Below, in pieces: positions 1 through 5,262 of a stretch of 6,627 nt of DNA. The notes beneath the pieces were generated by a model that saw only the letters and a program-made list of their open reading frames with translations, was not told the DNA's origin and did not search any database. The position numbers and the translations under genes are program-made. Position 1 is the stretch's first letter, and each line of letters starts with the position of its first letter. Source of the DNA: Actinomycetes bacterium (GTDB lineage Bacteria; Actinomycetota; Thermoleophilia; Solirubrobacterales; Solirubrobacteraceae). The stretch spans positions 1-6,627 of the forward strand of contig JAEXXR010000002.1 of assembly GCA_023405705.1 (NCBI GenBank), given 5' to 3'.

Positions 1-54
1 ACCCTCGGGTTCGAGGTTCGGCTGAGGGAGTCCGGAGGCGGCGGTCATCGTCAT
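1..54 (-). CDS. 5' end of an unidentified gene, cut by the window edge
   Basis: An ATG at 54-52 overlaps the TGA stop of the FHA gene (53-51) in a classic ATGA junction. The frame stays open for 18 codons to the window edge and reads MTMTAASGLPQPNLEPEG. A second in-frame ATG lies at 48-46. No clear Shine-Dalgarno precedes either, so translational coupling to the FHA gene is the likely initiation mode. The visible peptide is a polar, Pro/Gly-rich leader without a recognisable domain, so no function can be given. In mycobacteria garA is followed by a MerR-family regulator, which makes that one possibility, but nothing in these 18 residues tests it. Confidence 0.6.
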   Translation of the reverse strand, partial: MTMTAASGLPQPNLEPEG

Positions 55-518
55 CGGGAGAGATACGCCAACTTGTACTTGCCCACCTGCAACTCGTCGC
101 CATCTTGCAGCTGGTGCGACTCGATCCGCTGACGGTTGACGTAGGTGCCGTTGAGCGAGCCGCAGTCGTCGAGGTACCAGTCGCGACCGCGACGGACCAG
201 CAGCGCGTGGTCGCGCGAGACCGTCACGTCGTCGAGGAAGATGTCGCTGTCGGGACGGCGGCCGATCGTCTTCTTCTCGCCGTCGATCGCGAACGACTCG
301 CCGGTGCGGCCCCCGCCGGAGCGGATCACCAGCGCGGCGCCGCGGGCGACGACGTCGTCGAGCTGGACCGGCTCGATCTCGCCGGTCTCGCCGATCCGGT
401 ACGTCGCGGTCGTGTCCGAGACGTCCGGCTCAGAGGTCGCCAGGAAGGCGCCGCAGCGCTGGCAGTAGTTCGCGCCGACGGCGTTGGCGAAGCCGCATTC
501 AGGGCAGTGGAGCGCCAC
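51..518 (-). CDS. Zinc-ribbon and FHA-domain signalling protein, GarA/OdhI-like
   Basis: This 155-residue cytoplasmic protein has two recognisable parts. Residues 5-22 form a zinc ribbon with two CxxC knuckles (C5, C8, C19, C22). Residues about 63-153 form a forkhead-associated domain, a phosphothreonine-binding fold, with the conserved IGRR (G86, R87), SRDH (S101, H104) and LNGT (N123, G124) landmarks. Between them lies DTTATYR (residues 35-41), resembling the ETTSVFR motif near the N-terminus of GarA/OdhI, where Ser/Thr kinases PknB/PknG phosphorylate adjacent threonines and the tail then binds its own FHA domain. GarA controls 2-oxoglutarate and glutamate enzymes; whether this protein has the same targets is unknown, and the zinc ribbon is not part of GarA. 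The start is GTG at 518, with a weak GGGGA 6 nt upstream. It lies 21 nt after the rsiG-like gene and overlaps the next gene by 4 nt, so it is very probably in that operon. Confidence 0.93.
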   Translation of the reverse strand: MALHCPECGFANAVGANYCQRCGAFLATSEPDVSDTTATYRIGETGEIEPVQLDDVVARGAALVIRSGGGRTGESFAIDGEKKTIGRRPDSDIFLDDVTVSRDHALLVRRGRDWYLDDCGSLNGTYVNRQRIESHQLQDGDELQVGKYKLAYLSR

Positions 519-539
519 CGGAATCCCCGCCAGTCGCCT

Positions 540-794
540 CTAGCTCTGCTCTCCGCCCGGCACGCGGCCGGAGAGGATGTCCGTCAGCTTCTCGACGTCG
601 GCGCCGGAGATGACGTCCACCCCGCCCTCGTGCTTCTTGCGCAGCCGGTTGACCAGCTCCGCGCGCAGGATGTCGATCTTGCCGTGCAGGATCCGCCGTC
701 TGTAGGAGACCTCGATCTCCTCCTCGGTCATCTGCTGGATGAGGTCCTTGAGCTCTCTGTCCGTCAGCGAGCCGAGGTCCGGGAAGGTGTCCAT
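540..794 (-). CDS. rsiG: RsiG-like c-di-GMP-binding anti-sigma factor (single-motif type)
   Basis: This is a small 84-residue, highly charged, mostly helical protein. Residues 11-54 look like one long helix. Within it, E26-x3-S30-x2-R33-x3-H37-x3-D41 matches the c-di-GMP signature of RsiG, E(x3)S(x2)R(x3)Q(x3)D, at four of five positions, with His replacing Gln. In Streptomyces RsiG holds the sigma factor WhiG inactive when c-di-GMP is bound and carries two motif copies; in Rubrobacter a one-motif protein works as a homodimer. The single copy here suggests the homodimer type. The tail (residues 55-84) may pack as a short second helix. An ACGGAG Shine-Dalgarno lies 12 nt from this ATG and 9 nt from a GTG just before it, so the start may be GTG at 797 (85 residues). 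The gene has its own promoter and leads the operon with the FHA gene. No whiG is visible in the window. It could instead be a related helical protein with another sigma partner. Confidence 0.8.
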   Translation of the reverse strand: MDTFPDLGSLTDRELKDLIQQMTEEEIEVSYRRRILHGKIDILRAELVNRLRKKHEGGVDVISGADVEKLTDILSGRVPGGEQS

Positions 795-810
795 CACGTG
801 CGGTTGCTCC
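786..810 (-). promoter_or_regulatory. Ribosome binding site and alternative starts of the rsiG-like gene
   Basis: On the minus strand ACGGAG is followed by CAACCGCAC and then GTGATGGAC. The core GGAG is 9 nt from GTG (797-795) and 12 nt from ATG (794-792). Spacing favours the GTG, while codon preference favours the ATG; the two choices differ by one residue. Confidence 0.55.
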
Positions 811-840
811 GTTCGAAATCGCGCGGGGGCGAGACTGTTC

Positions 841-869
841 ACTATACCGTCGGCCGGACGAGGCCTCAA
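841..869 (-). promoter_or_regulatory. Housekeeping-type promoter of the rsiG-FHA operon
   Basis: On the minus strand the -35 hexamer TTGAGG (869-864) is separated by exactly 17 nt from the -10 hexamer TATAGT (846-841). This is the best sigma-70/HrdB-like promoter in the window. A start site about 7 nt downstream (near 834) would give a leader of roughly 40 nt carrying the ACGGAG ribosome binding site. The promoter lies in the 89-nt gap after pgsA, so the signalling operon can be transcribed separately from proS-pgsA. The -35 is embedded in an inverted repeat. Confidence 0.75.
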
Positions 870-882
870 GTTGAGCTTGAGG
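864..882. repeat. Perfect 7-5-7 inverted repeat overlapping the -35
   Basis: On the minus strand the sequence reads CCTCAAG-CTCAA-CTTGAGG, two perfect 7-nt arms around a 5-nt spacer. It begins 1 nt after the pgsA stop codon and its second arm contains the -35 hexamer TTGAGG. It may be an operator for a dimeric regulator, a hairpin in the pgsA 3' end, or both. No U-run follows, so a conventional intrinsic terminator is less likely. Confidence 0.6.
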
Positions 883-883
883 G

Positions 884-1579
884 TCAGCTTGCAGGCGGGC
901 TTGCGCCGCCCTCGTTCGCGCGCAACGTCGCCAACCCGTCGCGCACGTAGAGGACGGTCGCGGTGAGCGCGAGCGCGAGGCCGGCGTAGAGCATGATCTC
1001 GCCGAGCGTCTGCAGCCCGCACATCGGGAAGAAGAGGCCGCCCATCACGGGCGCGACCGCCAGCCGGCCGGGCCAGTTGATCGCCAGGTCGATGCCGTGG
1101 CGCAGGCCCCACTGGGCGATCACGAGCATCGCCAGCTCGCGCGCGACGAGCACGGCGATCGCCCACCGCGGCAGCAGCTCGAAGTGCCAGCAGACGACGA
1201 CGCCGGAGATCACCAGCAGCCGGTCGGTGACGGGGTCCATCAGCGCGCCGAGGCGGCTGTACTGGCGCGTCACGCGCGCAGCGATCCCGTCGGCGTAGTC
1301 GCCCCAGCCGATCACGGCGAAGAGGAAGGCCGGCCAGAAGCCGATCCCGTCGCCGCTGTCGAAGGCGACGACCAGGAAGACGGGGATCAGCGCGATCCGC
1401 ACGAAGCCGATCGCGTTCGGGATCGTCCACGGGTTGAGCGGCGCGCCGGCGACCGTCGCCGGCTGCGGCGGCCCCGAGCGGTCCAGGCCGGAGAGCCGCT
1501 TGAACGTCAGCTTCTGGCGCGGAGGCTCGGGGGCGGGCCCGCCCGCCGGACCTCCGCCGCTCAGGGCAGGGTCTCCCAC
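884..1579 (-). CDS. pgsA: CDP-alcohol phosphatidyltransferase, probably phosphatidylglycerophosphate synthase
   Basis: This 231-residue membrane enzyme carries the complete CDP-alcohol phosphatidyltransferase signature D94-x2-D97-G98-x2-A101-R102-x8-G111-x3-D115-x3-D119, which binds divalent metal and the CDP-diacylglycerol headgroup. Hydrophobic stretches near residues 55-73, 80-93, 120-136, 139-156, 174-191 and 193-212 fit the family's usual six-helix fold. The NPWTIPNAIGFVRI segment before helix 1 resembles the usual PgsA start, so the product is probably phosphatidylglycerophosphate made from CDP-diacylglycerol and glycerol-3-phosphate, in the anionic phospholipid pathway. A cardiolipin-synthase or phosphatidylinositol-type acceptor cannot be excluded. 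The first 47 residues are an unusual Pro/Gly-rich cytoplasmic extension. The start is GTG at 1579, with a short AAGG 4 nt upstream, and overlaps the proS 3' end by 19 nt, implying co-transcription and translational coupling with proS. Confidence 0.9.
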   Translation of the reverse strand: MGDPALSGGGPAGGPAPEPPRQKLTFKRLSGLDRSGPPQPATVAGAPLNPWTIPNAIGFVRIALIPVFLVVAFDSGDGIGFWPAFLFAVIGWGDYADGIAARVTRQYSRLGALMDPVTDRLLVISGVVVCWHFELLPRWAIAVLVARELAMLVIAQWGLRHGIDLAINWPGRLAVAPVMGGLFFPMCGLQTLGEIMLYAGLALALTATVLYVRDGLATLRANEGGASPPAS

Positions 1580-3243
1580 AGCGCCTTGACCGCCTCGGCG
1601 GCGCCGTCGAGCGGGAGCGAGCGTCTCTCGCGGCCGCGGCGCAGCTGGATCTCCAGCTCACCCCCGGCGAGCGTGCGCTTGCCGACGGTCACGCGCAGCG
1701 GCGCGCCGAGCAGCTCGGCGTCGGCGAACTTCTCCCCCGGGCCGGCGTCGCGGTCGTCGTAGAGGACGTCGAGGCCGGTCGCCTTCAGCTGCTCGTAGAG
1801 GCCGTCCGCGAACGTCCGCTCCTCGCTCTCCCCTCTGGAGATCACGACCAGCTCGACGTCGAACGGCGCGATCGCGCGCGGCCAGGCGATGCCGGCGTCG
1901 TCGGCGTACTGCTCGACGGCGGCGGCGACGATGCGCGCCGGGCCGATCCCGTAGCAGCCCATCACGATCTGCTGCTGTCTGCCGCTCTCGTCGAGGTAGC
2001 TCGCGCCGAGCGCGGCGGAGTATCTGGTGCCGAGCTTGAAGATGTTGCCGACCTCGATCGCCTTCTCGATCCGGATCGGGTTGCCGTTCACGGTGTCGCC
2101 CGGCTCGACCGCGCGCACGTCGGCACGCTCGAACGGGAAGTCGCGGCCCGGCTCGACGCCGCGCAGGTGGAAGTCGCCGCGGTTGGCGCCGGTCACGTAG
2201 CCGCCGTCGCCGACGGCCGTGTCGAGCACGATCGGGGCGTTCGCACCGACCGGGCCGATGAAGCCGGCGGGGCCGATCTTCGTGGCGAACTCGTCCGGCG
2301 TCGCGGGACGGCACTGCGTGCCGAGCGCGTTGCGCAGCTTGACCTCGTTGACCCTGTGGTCGCCGCGCACCATCACGAGCACGAGCCCGCGGCCCTCGGC
2401 GATCACCGGGAAGGCCTTCAGCACGGCGCCCTGCGGCACGCCGAGGCGGCGTGCGACGTCCTCGACGGTCGTCAGCCCGGGCGTGTGGACCTCCTCGGGC
2501 TGCGGCAGCGGCGCCGGCAGCTCGATCGCCTGCGGCTCGGCCGAGGCGACCTCGAGGTTGGCGGCGTAGCCCGGCGCGAGCGCGACCTCGTCCTCGCCGG
2601 CGGTGCACGGCGCCATGTACTCGTGGGCGTCGGTGCCGCCCATCATCCCGACGTCGGACTGGACCCGGTACCACTCCAGTCCGCTGCGGTCGAAGATGCG
2701 GTCGTAGGCGGCGATGTGCTTCTCGTAGGCGACGTCGAGGCCGGCCTCGTCGCGGTCGAACGAGTACGCGTCCTTCATGCGGAACTCGCGCGTGCGCAGG
2801 ACGCCGGCGCGCGGGCGCGGCTCGTCCCGCTCCTTCACCTGGATCTGGTAGAGGATCTGCGGCAGGTCGCGGTAGGAGCGCACGACCTGGGCGACGTGGG
2901 TGGTGACGATCTCCTCGTGGGTCATCGCCAGCACCATCTCGGTGCCCTTGCGGTCCTCCAGCTTGAAGATCTCGTCGATCTCGATGCGGCCCGTGCGGCG
3001 CCACGGATCGGCCGGGTTGAGCAGCGGCATCAGCAGCTCCTGACCGCCGATCGCGTCCATCTCCTCGCGGATGATCTGCTCGACCTTGCGATGGACCCGC
3101 CAGCCCGCCGGGAGGTACGTCCACAGCCCGGCGCCGAGCTGACGGATCAGCCCGGCCCGGACCATCAGCTTGTGCGAGATCGCCTCGGCGTCAGCCGGGG
3201 CCTGCTTCTCGGTCGGGAGGAGGTAGGCGCTCAGACGGGTCAT
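1561..3243 (-). CDS. proS: Prolyl-tRNA synthetase, bacterial type with editing domain
   Basis: This 560-residue cytoplasmic class II aminoacyl-tRNA synthetase attaches proline to tRNA-Pro; the E. coli enzyme has 572 residues. The N-terminal catalytic core includes the motif 1 region (about 40-77), the THEE substrate loop (T108, E110) and motif 2 TREFRMKDAYSFD (151-163). A YbaK-like insertion (about 225-395) lies between motifs 2 and 3 and contains K276 in VLKAFPV, matching the lysine required for clearing mischarged alanyl-tRNA-Pro. Motif 3 is MGCYGIGPARIVAAA (428-442). The C-terminal anticodon-binding domain spans about 460-560. This order is the bacterial type rather than the eukaryote/archaeal type. 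ATG at 3243 gives the canonical N-terminus with no Shine-Dalgarno, and a TAGGCT -10-like hexamer sits 9 nt upstream, so the mRNA may be almost leaderless. It is followed by pgsA with a 19-nt overlap. Confidence 0.98.
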   Translation of the reverse strand: MTRLSAYLLPTEKQAPADAEAISHKLMVRAGLIRQLGAGLWTYLPAGWRVHRKVEQIIREEMDAIGGQELLMPLLNPADPWRRTGRIEIDEIFKLEDRKGTEMVLAMTHEEIVTTHVAQVVRSYRDLPQILYQIQVKERDEPRPRAGVLRTREFRMKDAYSFDRDEAGLDVAYEKHIAAYDRIFDRSGLEWYRVQSDVGMMGGTDAHEYMAPCTAGEDEVALAPGYAANLEVASAEPQAIELPAPLPQPEEVHTPGLTTVEDVARRLGVPQGAVLKAFPVIAEGRGLVLVMVRGDHRVNEVKLRNALGTQCRPATPDEFATKIGPAGFIGPVGANAPIVLDTAVGDGGYVTGANRGDFHLRGVEPGRDFPFERADVRAVEPGDTVNGNPIRIEKAIEVGNIFKLGTRYSAALGASYLDESGRQQQIVMGCYGIGPARIVAAAVEQYADDAGIAWPRAIAPFDVELVVISRGESEERTFADGLYEQLKATGLDVLYDDRDAGPGEKFADAELLGAPLRVTVGKRTLAGGELEIQLRRGRERRSLPLDGAAEAVKALWETLP

Positions 3244-3252
3244 GGGCGCGGA

Positions 3253-3258
3253 AGCCTA
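3253..3258 (-). promoter_or_regulatory. -10 element candidate of proS (near-leaderless)
   Basis: On the minus strand TAGGCT is followed by 9 nt and the proS ATG. A start site at the usual distance would fall within a few bases of the start codon. The 9-mer CGGTAGGCT also occurs upstream of the alpha/beta hydrolase gene. No convincing -35 is visible 16-18 nt upstream. Confidence 0.45.
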
Positions 3259-3302
3259 CCGGCAGCGGGACGGACCGAGCCGCCCCGCCGCGACGGTGCG
3301 GC

Positions 3303-4262
3303 TCAGCGGACGTACTGCTTGTAGCGCAGCAGGCGCTGGTAGGCCGGACGGGGCGCGCCGCTGGCGTCGAGCATCGCCGAGTCCCAGCGGTTGTCTCTCG
3401 CCGCCGCGAACCAGTTGTAGAGGTAGATGCGATCGATCTTGCTGCGGTACTTGCGCGCCTGCGCGAAGAGCGCGTCGATCGCTCTCGCCTGGCGCTTGAG
3501 GTCCGGGCGGAAGGTCTGACGGGCGTTCTGCGGCTGGAAGCGGTAGATGCCGCCGGTCTCGGTCAGCCAGATCTTGCCGGGGACGAGCTTGACGAGCTTG
3601 CGCAGCGAGCTGTTCTTGTCCTTCACGAAGCGGTTGACGTCCGTGTAGTTGTGCAGGCCCCACAGGCGCGGCGTGGCGATCTTGCGTCTCTTGAAGTTCG
3701 CCAGCAGCGATCTCGTGTAGTTGACCATGTTCGGCAGGTCCTGGATGTCGGCGCCGAGCACGGTGCACCCGCGGCAGTTCTTCTTGACGATGCTGTAGTA
3801 CGTCACGACCATCTCGGGTCTGTGCGCCGTCGGCTGCGTGAGGTTGTTGACCTCGTTCCACGGCTGGTAGATGCGCACGCCCGGCCACGCCTTGCGGAAG
3901 GCCTTGAACGCCTTCGTGAACTGCGCCGCCGTCGGCGCCTTGCAGGTCTTGCGGCCGTTCAGGTTCGGGCACTGCATCCCCCACGGCGGGTTGAACGCGA
4001 CGACGATCTCCTGGCCGGCCGCCTCGGCGGCGTCCATCCAGTCGTTCGTGTACGCCTTCACGTCCTTCTTCAGCGCCGCGTCGTAGGGCACGATCAGCCG
4101 CGTGCGGTCCGATCCGAGCTTCAGGTAGTGCTCGTTCGTGAAGAGCGCGCCGTCCTGGTCACCGACCCCGACGACGAGGGCGTTGCTCGTGGCCGGCGCG
4201 ATCAGCGCGGCGGCGAGAAGCGCTCCCGCCAGGACGGCGGACAGCGTGCGACGAAGCTTCAC
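3303..4262 (-). CDS. Secreted TIM-barrel glycoside-hydrolase-like protein (clan GH-A style)
   Basis: This 319-residue protein starts with a Sec signal peptide: positive MKLRR, a hydrophobic core (about 7-22) and a likely cleavage after SNA (residue 28), leaving about 291 secreted residues. The rest fits a retaining (beta/alpha)8 glycosidase of the GH-A type. WNEVNN provides the Asn-Glu pair (N136, E137) expected at the end of strand 4 as acid/base, and WLTETGG provides E235 as nucleophile at strand 7. GLHNYTD (202-208, with H204 and Y206) and LYNWF (281-285, with W284) fit substrate-contact positions on strands 6 and 8. C98/C107 and C163/C166 could form disulfides. The specific family (GH5, GH39 or another) and substrate are not determinable; a cell-wall or environmental polysaccharide is plausible. 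The start is GTG at 4262 with an AAAGGA Shine-Dalgarno 8 nt upstream. The gene sits alone between a hairpin and proS, so it is probably a single transcription unit. Confidence 0.82.
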   Translation of the reverse strand: MKLRRTLSAVLAGALLAAALIAPATSNALVVGVGDQDGALFTNEHYLKLGSDRTRLIVPYDAALKKDVKAYTNDWMDAAEAAGQEIVVAFNPPWGMQCPNLNGRKTCKAPTAAQFTKAFKAFRKAWPGVRIYQPWNEVNNLTQPTAHRPEMVVTYYSIVKKNCRGCTVLGADIQDLPNMVNYTRSLLANFKRRKIATPRLWGLHNYTDVNRFVKDKNSSLRKLVKLVPGKIWLTETGGIYRFQPQNARQTFRPDLKRQARAIDALFAQARKYRSKIDRIYLYNWFAAARDNRWDSAMLDASGAPRPAYQRLLRYKQYVR

Positions 4263-4276
4263 GACGAAGGTCCTTT
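4263..4276 (-). promoter_or_regulatory. Strong Shine-Dalgarno of the secreted GH-like gene
   Basis: On the minus strand AAAGGA is followed by 8 nt (CCTTCGTC) and the GTG start, a near-ideal ribosome binding site. It decides the GTG at 4262 as the start, which also gives a complete signal peptide. Confidence 0.75.
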
Positions 4277-4332
4277 CGGGGGGATTCGGTGCAGGGCCGC
4301 GCGCCGCGTGGCACGGCGCGAGCCGACGAGAG

Positions 4333-4360
4333 ACTGTAGCGAGGCGGCTGGCGGCCTCAT
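4333..4360 (-). promoter_or_regulatory. Promoter candidate of the secreted GH-like gene
   Basis: On the minus strand a -10-like TACAGT (4338-4333) has ATGAGG (4360-4355) 16 nt upstream, a weak -35. Transcription starting near 4326 would leave a leader of about 65 nt before the GTG start. The hexamers resemble the TTGAGG/TATAGT pair before the rsiG-like gene but are poorer matches. Confidence 0.4.
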
Positions 4361-4390
4361 GGGGATGAACCCGCGCGGCCGCCCTTCGAT

Positions 4391-4413
4391 TCGGTCCGGC
4401 GCCGGCGGACCGA
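4391..4413 (-). terminator. Hairpin directly after the alpha/beta hydrolase stop
   Basis: Immediately after the hydrolase TGA the minus strand has perfect 8-nt arms TCGGTCCG and CGGACCGA around a 7-nt loop (CCGGCGC). The stem is very GC-rich. No U-run follows (next bases ATCGAAGGGC), so it resembles the tail-less hairpins often seen at gene ends in high-GC actinobacteria. It probably separates the hydrolase from the GH-like gene. Confidence 0.6.
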
Positions 4414-5199
4414 TCAGGCGCCGGCGCTGGCGGTCCGCAGCAGCGCGGCGACCTGGTCGGGGTCGTCGTGCATCGGCAGATGGCCGCAGCGGTCGAGCAG
4501 GACGTGCCGTGCCCGCGGCAGCGCCGCCTGCGCCCGGCGCGGCTGGCTCGGGTACAGCAGCAGGCGGTCGCGGGTCCCCCACCCGATCGTCACGGGCACG
4601 CCGTCGAGCTGATGGCCGTCGGCGAAGACGTAGCGGCCGAGCGGGCCGAGCGTCGCGTCGAAGGCCGGCGCGGCGCCGAGCATCCGCAGGTCCTCCTTGG
4701 CGACGTCGGCGTCGAGCTGCGCCGGATGGCCGTAGAAGGCGCCGAGCGCGACGACGCGGCCGGGCGCGGTCGAGACGAGCTTCTGCAGCCCGCCGAGCGC
4801 GTGGCGGGCGCCGAGGCGGCTGCCACGCAGGAGGACTCTGGAGTACACCGACTCCGGCTTGCTCCAGAAGCCGATCGGCGACAGCGCGGTCGCGCTCGCG
4901 ACGGCGCCGCGGCGGGCCAGCTCCAGGGCGATGCCGCCACCCATCGAGTTGCCGGCGACGTGGGGGCGCTCCAGGCCGGCGTCGGCGAAGAAGCGCTCGA
5001 CGGCGTCGACGTAGTCGGAGATCGCCAGGCCCGGGCCGAGCGGCAGCGGCGCCGAGTCGCCGAAGCCGGGCAGGTCGATCGCGAGCGTCTCGCGGTCGGT
5101 CAGCCGCTCCGCGACGGGATCCCACGCCCCGCGGCGGGCGCCGATGCCGTGGATCAGGACGAGCGGCGGCCCCTCGCCGCGACGGTCATGGACGAGCAT
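4414..5199 (-). CDS. Alpha/beta-fold hydrolase
   Basis: This 261-residue cytoplasmic alpha/beta hydrolase shows all the family landmarks: an oxyanion-hole loop HGIG (17-20), the nucleophile elbow GNSMGG with S85, the acid D211 in GTRDRLLL, and the catalytic H240 in CGHLPMHDDP. The DLPGFGDS segment (42-49) is typical of strand 4 in this superfamily. A mostly helical lid of about 85 residues (108-195) carries the substrate specificity and is not recognisable, so esterase, C-C hydrolase (MhpC/BphD-like), haloperoxidase-like or epoxide-type activity are all possible. With Ser as nucleophile, haloalkane dehalogenase is unlikely. There is no signal peptide. The ATG at 5199 has no Shine-Dalgarno, but a TAGGCT hexamer lies 7 nt upstream, suggesting a leaderless mRNA. 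It follows ispG by 63 nt and ends at a hairpin, so it may be transcribed alone. Confidence 0.92.
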   Translation of the reverse strand: MLVHDRRGEGPPLVLIHGIGARRGAWDPVAERLTDRETLAIDLPGFGDSAPLPLGPGLAISDYVDAVERFFADAGLERPHVAGNSMGGGIALELARRGAVASATALSPIGFWSKPESVYSRVLLRGSRLGARHALGGLQKLVSTAPGRVVALGAFYGHPAQLDADVAKEDLRMLGAAPAFDATLGPLGRYVFADGHQLDGVPVTIGWGTRDRLLLYPSQPRRAQAALPRARHVLLDRCGHLPMHDDPDQVAALLRTASAGA

Positions 5200-5206
5200 G
5201 GCCGCG

Positions 5207-5212
5207 AGCCTA
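5207..5212 (-). promoter_or_regulatory. -10 element candidate of the alpha/beta hydrolase (leaderless)
   Basis: On the minus strand TAGGCT is followed by exactly 7 nt and the ATG, the distance expected if transcription starts at the A of the start codon. There is no Shine-Dalgarno. The surrounding CGGTAGGCT is identical to that before proS. No clear -35 is seen. Confidence 0.5.
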
Positions 5213-5262
5213 CCGCCGCACCCGTCGGCGCGGCGCAGGTTCTGGCTGGCCGGCCAGTCGGT

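Noticed and set aside
1658..3124. Second minus-strand frame inside proS
   Set aside because: Out-of-frame reading of proS with Arg/Pro/Ala-rich low complexity; no start signal or domain.
3277..3302. GCCGC...GCGGC short inverted repeat between the GH-like gene and proS
   Set aside because: The arms are only 5 bp and the region is almost pure G/C, so chance pairing is expected; not strong enough to call a terminator.
2167..3324. Plus-strand open frame antisense to proS
   Set aside because: Same signature of an antisense shadow: biased Arg/Leu/Val/Asp composition, no motif, and full overlap with a conserved gene.
5246..5257. 12-bp perfect palindrome CTGGCCGGCCAG just after the ispG stop
   Set aside because: With a minimum loop it leaves only a 4-bp stem and no U-run, so it is a poor terminator. 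It is built from GGCC blocks that are common by chance at this GC content.
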